Assembly: GCA_002433025.1 (NCBI GenBank)
Contig: DJGZ01000084.1
Coordinates: forward strand, 1 to 27,394
Length of the DNA stretch: 27,394 bases
Direction: 5' to 3'
From: Bacteroidales bacterium UBA5833
Lineage (GTDB): Bacteria; Bacteroidota; Bacteroidia; Bacteroidales; Lentimicrobiaceae
The translations under genes were made by a program, and so were the position numbers. Shown piece after piece: positions 22,859-27,394 of the stretch; the first letter of the stretch is position 1, and each line of letters begins with the position of its first letter. Under the pieces are notes generated by a model. It saw only the letters and a list, made by a program, of their open reading frames with translations, was not told where the DNA came from and did not search any database.

Positions 22859-24484
22859 ATGCAGAAGTTATTATTACTGGGAGACGAGGCCATTGCACAA
22901 GGTGCCATCGATGCCGGCCTGTCAGGGATTTATGCCTATCCCGGAACCCCTTCCACCGAGATCACCGAGTATGTGATGCACTCGAAGGAAGCAAAATCAG
23001 GCAAAGTGGTTGCTTCGTGGGGAGCCAATGAAAAAACCGCCATGGAAGCGGCCCTGGGCATGTCTTACGCCGGGAAACGCGCCATGGTATGCATGAAGCA
23101 CGTGGGATTGAATGTTGCAGCCGACGCTTTTGTAAATTCGGCCATCACGGGCGCCAACGGCGGATTGATTGTTGTCGCGGCCGATGACCCCTCCATGCAT
23201 TCATCGCAGAATGAACAGGATTCCCGGTTTTACGGCAAGTTTGCCCTGATTCCCATCCTTGAACCCGGCAATCAGCAGGAAGCCTACGATATGGTTCATT
23301 ATGGCTTTGACCTGAGTGAAAAAAACGGTATCCCGGTTATGCTGCGCATCACCACGCGGCTGGCCCATTCCCGCTCAGGAGTTGCCTTAAAGGAAAGCAG
23401 GACACAAAATGAGATCAGGCTCCCTGAAAACCTGAGACAGTTTATTCTTTTGCCGGCCAATGCCCGCCGCCAATATAAACATCTGCTCACAAACCAGGCG
23501 GCATTTATCTCAGCTTCCGAAACATCGCCATTCAACAAACTGACAGACCACAAGGACAAGAGCATTGGCATCATCGCCTGCGGCCTTGCCTATAACTATC
23601 TGGTTGAAAACTTCGCGGGGCATGAGGTCCCGCATCCTGTGCTGCGCATCGGCCAGTATCCGCTACCTGAAAAGATGGTCAGGGATTTATATGACAGCTG
23701 CGACAGCCTGCTGGTGCTCGAGGACGGCTATCCGATAGCAGAAGAGCTGATCCGTGGTTTTATGAACAACGGCAAACCCGTGAAGGGCCGCCTTGACGGC
23801 ACCGTACCCCGCGACGGGGAGCTCAACCCCAATATTGTGGCCCGTGCGCTGGGCCTTGCCGATACCAGGGGAAGGGATATCCCGGCCATCGTAAGCAGCC
23901 GGCCGCCGTCACTCTGTAAGGGATGCCCGCATATATACAGCTACAATGCCCTCAACGAAGCCCTTGCCAGTCTGAGCAAAGGCAGGGTATTCTCGGACAT
24001 CGGCTGCTATACCCTCGGCGCCCTTGAACCCTTTGATGCCATCAATTCCTGCGTGGATATGGGCGCATCCATTACCATGGCAAAAGGCGCTGCCGATGCC
24101 GGTCTCGTTCCCGCCGTGGCTGTTATCGGGGATTCAACCTTTACCCATTCGGGCATGACCGGACTGCTCGACGCGGTGATCAGTAAATCGCCCATCACCG
24201 TGATGATCCTCGACAACGCTACCACAGCCATGACAGGAGGTCAAAACTCAGCCGCTGTTGGTAAAATTGAAGACATCTGCCTTGCCATTGGTGTGGAGAA
24301 AGAGCACATCAGGATCCTCAACCCTTTACAGAAACACCATGAGGAAAACCTCAGGATTATGATGGAAGAGATTGCCTATCCGGGCGTTTCGGTCGTGATC
24401 CCCCGCAGGGAATGTATTCAGACGGCTGCCAGACGGCTCAGGGAAGAAAAGAAAAAACAGGAAACAAGCAAAGCACAGGCATAA
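22859..24484 (+). CDS. iorA: Indolepyruvate:ferredoxin oxidoreductase, alpha subunit (no ferredoxin domain)
   Basis: With IorB this enzyme oxidatively decarboxylates arylpyruvates (from Trp, Phe and Tyr transamination) to aryl-acyl-CoA, passing electrons to ferredoxin. The start is ATG 22859 (MQKLLLLGDEAIAQGA), the family N-terminus; the TTG at 22829 adds ten Lys/Asn-rich residues. The 541-residue protein has the N-terminal pyrimidine-binding-type domain with YAYPGTPSTEITEY and GANEKTAMEAALGMSYAG, then the motif LCKGCPH (about 353-359), then the TPP-binding domain with GDSTFTHSG (about 424-432) and LDNATTAMTGGQN. It ends soon after PRRECIQTAARR in a Lys/Gln tail, so the C-terminal 2[4Fe-4S] ferredoxin domain of archaeal IorA is missing. 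iorB follows after 2 nt. Confidence 0.93.
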   Translation: MQKLLLLGDEAIAQGAIDAGLSGIYAYPGTPSTEITEYVMHSKEAKSGKVVASWGANEKTAMEAALGMSYAGKRAMVCMKHVGLNVAADAFVNSAITGANGGLIVVAADDPSMHSSQNEQDSRFYGKFALIPILEPGNQQEAYDMVHYGFDLSEKNGIPVMLRITTRLAHSRSGVALKESRTQNEIRLPENLRQFILLPANARRQYKHLLTNQAAFISASETSPFNKLTDHKDKSIGIIACGLAYNYLVENFAGHEVPHPVLRIGQYPLPEKMVRDLYDSCDSLLVLEDGYPIAEELIRGFMNNGKPVKGRLDGTVPRDGELNPNIVARALGLADTRGRDIPAIVSSRPPSLCKGCPHIYSYNALNEALASLSKGRVFSDIGCYTLGALEPFDAINSCVDMGASITMAKGAADAGLVPAVAVIGDSTFTHSGMTGLLDAVISKSPITVMILDNATTAMTGGQNSAAVGKIEDICLAIGVEKEHIRILNPLQKHHEENLRIMMEEIAYPGVSVVIPRRECIQTAARRLREEKKKQETSKAQA

Positions 24485-24486
24485 CC

Positions 24487-25080
24487 ATGAAAAAAGACAT
24501 TATACTCGCCGGCGTCGGCGGACAGGGAATTTTATCGATTGCAGCCACCATAGGAACCGCAGCGCTCAGCACGGGATTGTTTCTCAAACAGGCTGAGGTA
24601 CATGGGATGAGTCAGCGTGGCGGAGATGTGCAGTCGAACCTCCGGATCTCGGACAGGGAAATCGCTTCCGATCTGATCCCGCAGGGCAAAGCCGATATGA
24701 TTATTTCCGTTGAGCCCATGGAATCGCTCCGTTATCTGCCCATGCTTTCGCCTGAAGGCTGGCTGGTGACCAACACCAAACCCTATATCAACATCCGGAA
24801 TTATCCGGAAATGGATAAACTGATGGCAGAAATTGAAGCCCAGCCCCGCCATATCGCGCTGGATGCCGATGAAATCGCCAGGCAGATGGGATCCCCGAAA
24901 TCGGCCAATATGGTCATCCTCGGCGCTGCCTCCCCATTCCTGGATATTGAATACGCATCGTTACAGGATGCGATACGTTCGTTATTCCGTAAAAAAGGGG
25001 AAGACGTGATACAGGTTAACCTCGACGCCCTGGAAGCAGGACGCGGGTTCACCACAGACAAACTTAACAACAGGGCCTGA
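24487..25080 (+). CDS. iorB: Indolepyruvate:ferredoxin oxidoreductase, beta (gamma-type) subunit
   Basis: This is the 197-residue partner of IorA. The start is ATG 24487 (MKKDIILAGVGGQGILS), two bases after the iorA stop; the frame open from 24412 overlaps iorA and is not used. The hallmark GVGGQG (about 9-14) and the segment EVHGMSQRGGDVQSNLRIS (about 39-57) identify the POR gamma/IorB family, which binds the substrate and CoA side of the complex. It is co-transcribed with iorA and in the same copy number. The phenylacetate-CoA-ligase-like gene often found next to iorAB is not present in this window. No clear terminator follows. Confidence 0.94.
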   Translation: MKKDIILAGVGGQGILSIAATIGTAALSTGLFLKQAEVHGMSQRGGDVQSNLRISDREIASDLIPQGKADMIISVEPMESLRYLPMLSPEGWLVTNTKPYINIRNYPEMDKLMAEIEAQPRHIALDADEIARQMGSPKSANMVILGAASPFLDIEYASLQDAIRSLFRKKGEDVIQVNLDALEAGRGFTTDKLNNRA

Positions 25081-25255
25081 AACACGATTAGCAGGATTAG
25101 GAAAGTTGCGCCGGGCGGGCAGAACCACCTGAAATCCCCAAATATCTTTTAGAGCGCCCGTCGCCCATTAACCTGAAAACCAACATACCTGAGGCAGACG
25201 CCTTCGTGAAGCCTCCCGCAAATGATGAAAATTCCAAATAAATTTTGGTTTTTCA

Positions 25256-25287
25256 TTGTTTTTCATGTTGAATAATTATTAGTTTTG
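25256..25287 (+). promoter_or_regulatory. Bacteroidota-type promoter of the exported Asp-box gene
   Basis: TTG (25256-25258) is followed after 21 nt by TAGTTTTG (25280-25287), a perfect TAnnTTTG. It lies about 45 bp before the start codon. The upstream 25081-25255 holds no gene. Confidence 0.65.
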
Positions 25288-25332
25288 CAATTGAAAGAAG
25301 AAAATTTTGTTTCACCCTAAAAAATAATGCTT

Positions 25333-27273
25333 ATGAAAAAACTGCTACTTATTGCGACTGCTGTTTGCATCAGTGCCGGCCTGTTTGCTCAGAAAAGCCC
25401 GGTAAAAGTTAAATCTGACGTTCCGTCAGTTTCTTATCAGGTTAAAAACATTGATGAAGAAAGCATCGTAAAAACTCCTTCCGTGGTTACTGCCATCACC
25501 AGGCCTGCCGTTAAAGGCACTGCTGACATCTCTATTGTTGATCTTGGAGGTTCTGCTAACGCATTCGGCCTTTACAATGGTGGCCGTACCGCGCTTTGGG
25601 CAGACCCGATTACCAACTCAGTAGCCTTCTTCCACCGTATGCTGATCCCCCCCGGATCGGGTTATGGTGCGTATGATATCTCAAAAGACGGTGGAAATAC
25701 CTGGACCAACAATATCCAGATTTACAACCCGACCATTGCTCCCGGCGCCAATGCACGGTATCCCCAGGGTGTAATTTACAACCCTGCAGGAAACACCAAC
25801 CCCAATGATGCGTATGTTTCCGCTTTCTTCCCTCTGCTCGACGGAAGTAACGGTACTGCCGGCAGCTGGGGCGGCTATGGCGGAACAACCACCAAAATTG
25901 ACGGATCAGCCACATCTCAGATCAGCTGGCCTTCAGTTCCTCCGATCAGGCAGAATGTTCCGGACGCAATGACCATCAACCCGGTTACCGGCGACATCTT
26001 TGTTGTTGATCCTTCTCTCATCGGTGGACTTGGCAACCAGTATGTTGACACCCTTATTATTACCAGGGGCGTTTTCAATGCTGAAACTGCTGTGTTTGAA
26101 TATGAGCAGTCAAGGTTCTACGCACCGGTTGTGGCTTATGGTACTTCCATTGCTGACTCCAGGATTGCTTTCGCACCCGACGGAATGACCGGATATATCC
26201 TTACCCTGAGTGACAACGGACAAGACCCGTTTATCACAGGTGCCGCTTTCTATCCCATTCTTTACAAAACTACTGATGGTGGTTTAACCTGGGACGAAAA
26301 TCCTATCACTGTACCCCTGGGTGGTCCTGACGGAATCCCCGGCATTGTAAACGACCTGCTGACCGACGACCAGATTGCCGAGCTTTTCGAGGCTCCGGTA
26401 CCTGCACGCGATGAGATTGGTTATACAACCGCTTTCACCAGTGACCTCGTTGTTGATATGTATGGCAACCCGGTTATTTCCGTAGTTGTGGGTGTTGCAG
26501 CTTCAACTGCTTACTCAATTGTTTCAGCCAGCGGATTCTTCGCTTCCTATAACATCTTCTCACAGGATGGCGGCGAAACATGGCTCGGACAGAAACTGGG
26601 CACCAACCTGAAAACCTTCCGCGGCGAGTGGGGTGATGTTTCTGAAGACAACCGCTCACAGGCTACCGTTACCTATGACGGAAGCAAGGTGTTCTTCTCA
26701 TGGCTGGATACCGACTTTGAAGGACAGACTGACAACCTCCAGCCGGATATTTTCTGCGTTGGCTGGGATCCCCAGGAAAACAAATACACCCCGGTTGTTA
26801 ATGTAACCTTCCTCTCCGATGCATGGCTGCAGGCCTATATGGGAACCGCTTCATACTATGCATTTGTTGACGGCGACAACTACATCGTTCCTTTCGCTTA
26901 TCAGGATATGGATCCGACCGATCCCGGACTTCCTGTACAGTACAAGTACATCAAGGACTTCATGTTCAATAATTCTGAATTCGTTAATCCTGGTGTAAGC
27001 AAAATTGAAAACACCGTTGCCGGTGTTTCTCAGAACTTCCCGAATCCTTTCAGCGGCGTTTCACAGGTTGAAGTAAGCCTGGCAAAATCAGCCAAAGTAA
27101 GCCTCGAAGTTTACAACATCGTTGGACAGAAAGTTTATGAAATTCCCGCCCGCAACCTTGGCGAAGGAACCCATACTTTCCAGATCAACGCTGCCAGCCT
27201 GAAGTCGGGTATCTATACCTACTCAGTAATTGCCAACGGCGAGCGCACTACCCGCAAAATGATGGTTAAGTAA
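25333..27273 (+). CDS. Exported Asp-box (BNR) protein with type IX secretion sorting domain
   Basis: This is a 646-residue secreted protein. The start is set at ATG 25333 (MKKLLLIATAVCISAG); an ATG two codons earlier (25327) is equally open. A Sec signal peptide (about 1-20, ending GLFAQ) precedes a large beta-rich region with three Asp-box motifs, SKDGGNTW (about 117), TTDGGLTW (about 313) and SQDGGETW (about 410). These are typical of beta-propellers such as sialidases and photosystem-assembly-like repeats; no catalytic Arg triad can be assigned. The C-terminus (about 563-646) is a type A sorting domain with SQNFPNPF, VYNIVGQKV and LKSGIYTYSV, ending TTRKMMVK. The protein is therefore probably exported by type IX secretion and anchored or released at the surface. 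Substrate unknown. A good promoter and strong terminator flank it. Confidence 0.9.
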   Translation: MKKLLLIATAVCISAGLFAQKSPVKVKSDVPSVSYQVKNIDEESIVKTPSVVTAITRPAVKGTADISIVDLGGSANAFGLYNGGRTALWADPITNSVAFFHRMLIPPGSGYGAYDISKDGGNTWTNNIQIYNPTIAPGANARYPQGVIYNPAGNTNPNDAYVSAFFPLLDGSNGTAGSWGGYGGTTTKIDGSATSQISWPSVPPIRQNVPDAMTINPVTGDIFVVDPSLIGGLGNQYVDTLIITRGVFNAETAVFEYEQSRFYAPVVAYGTSIADSRIAFAPDGMTGYILTLSDNGQDPFITGAAFYPILYKTTDGGLTWDENPITVPLGGPDGIPGIVNDLLTDDQIAELFEAPVPARDEIGYTTAFTSDLVVDMYGNPVISVVVGVAASTAYSIVSASGFFASYNIFSQDGGETWLGQKLGTNLKTFRGEWGDVSEDNRSQATVTYDGSKVFFSWLDTDFEGQTDNLQPDIFCVGWDPQENKYTPVVNVTFLSDAWLQAYMGTASYYAFVDGDNYIVPFAYQDMDPTDPGLPVQYKYIKDFMFNNSEFVNPGVSKIENTVAGVSQNFPNPFSGVSQVEVSLAKSAKVSLEVYNIVGQKVYEIPARNLGEGTHTFQINAASLKSGIYTYSVIANGERTTRKMMVK

Positions 27274-27292
27274 GCTTACCATATAATCCTTT

Positions 27293-27324
27293 AAAAGGCT
27301 GCACCGGGGTGCAGCCTTTTTTTT
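27293..27324 (+). terminator. Intrinsic terminator after the Asp-box gene
   Basis: AAAAGGCTGCAC pairs with GTGCAGCCTTTT (27293-27320), with an eight-T run in total on the 3' side. The 70 bp after it, to the window end, show no gene. Confidence 0.93.
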
Positions 27325-27394
27325 ACCCAAGTTGGCGCGAACGTCCATTTTCGCTACAGAGTTAAGAAGACCTAACAAGTTGGAAGAAAACTTG

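Noticed and set aside
24412..24486. Upstream start for iorB overlapping iorA
   Set aside because: It would add 25 polar residues before the family N-terminus; the ATG at 24487 follows the iorA stop by 2 nt.

Overview
The window comes from a chromosome of the phylum Bacteroidota, most likely an anaerobic or microaerotolerant Bacteroidales-like environmental lineage. The evidence is a type IX secretion C-terminal signal, a TonB-dependent receptor with a carboxypeptidase-regulatory-like N-terminus, a DUF2723/TMEM260-like membrane protein, Bacteroidota-type -7 boxes (TAnnTTTG), and starts that mostly lack a Shine-Dalgarno sequence. No phage, integrase, transposase or CRISPR array is visible.

Layout. 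1-3354: a large multi-spanning membrane protein on the minus strand (candidate protein O-mannosyltransferase family). 3355-4472: a gene-free stretch with a 19-bp tandem duplication and a cluster of GC-rich hairpins. 4473-9599: tRNA-Gln(UUG), a leader with an intrinsic terminator, then rimP-nusA-infB, an arrangement that recalls the E. coli metY-rimP-nusA-infB operon. 9853-11411: two tandem superoxide dismutases on the minus strand, one cytosolic and one exported, with a terminator between them. 11683-14888: an exported carboxypeptidase-regulatory-like protein whose stop overlaps the start of a TonB-dependent receptor. 15018-15257: ribosomal protein L28. 15568-19026 and 19169-19828: a divergent pair made of a very large PEP-synthase-like ATP-binding protein fused to two receiver-like domains, and a LuxR-type response regulator whose phosphoacceptor Asp is a Ser. 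20089-21441: glutamate dehydrogenase. 21506-22117: acyl-carrier-protein phosphodiesterase-like protein. 22118-22858: gene-free DNA with palindromic repeat remnants. 22859-25080: iorAB, indolepyruvate:ferredoxin oxidoreductase. 25333-27273: an exported Asp-box (BNR) protein with a type IX sorting domain.

How the genes fit together. rimP-nusA-infB and rpmB are core translation and transcription genes. gdhA and iorAB point to amino-acid catabolism: glutamate deamination, and ferredoxin-linked oxidation of arylpyruvates. The two SODs suggest oxygen exposure of an otherwise anaerobic cell, in both cytoplasm and envelope. The least explained item is the divergent pair at 15568-19828. It joins a dikinase-type ATP-binding domain, without the usual PEP-binding barrel or a recognisable swivelling phosphohistidine domain, to receiver modules, and sits beside a DNA-binding regulator that should not be phosphorylatable at the canonical site. 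It is the best candidate here for an undescribed signalling system.
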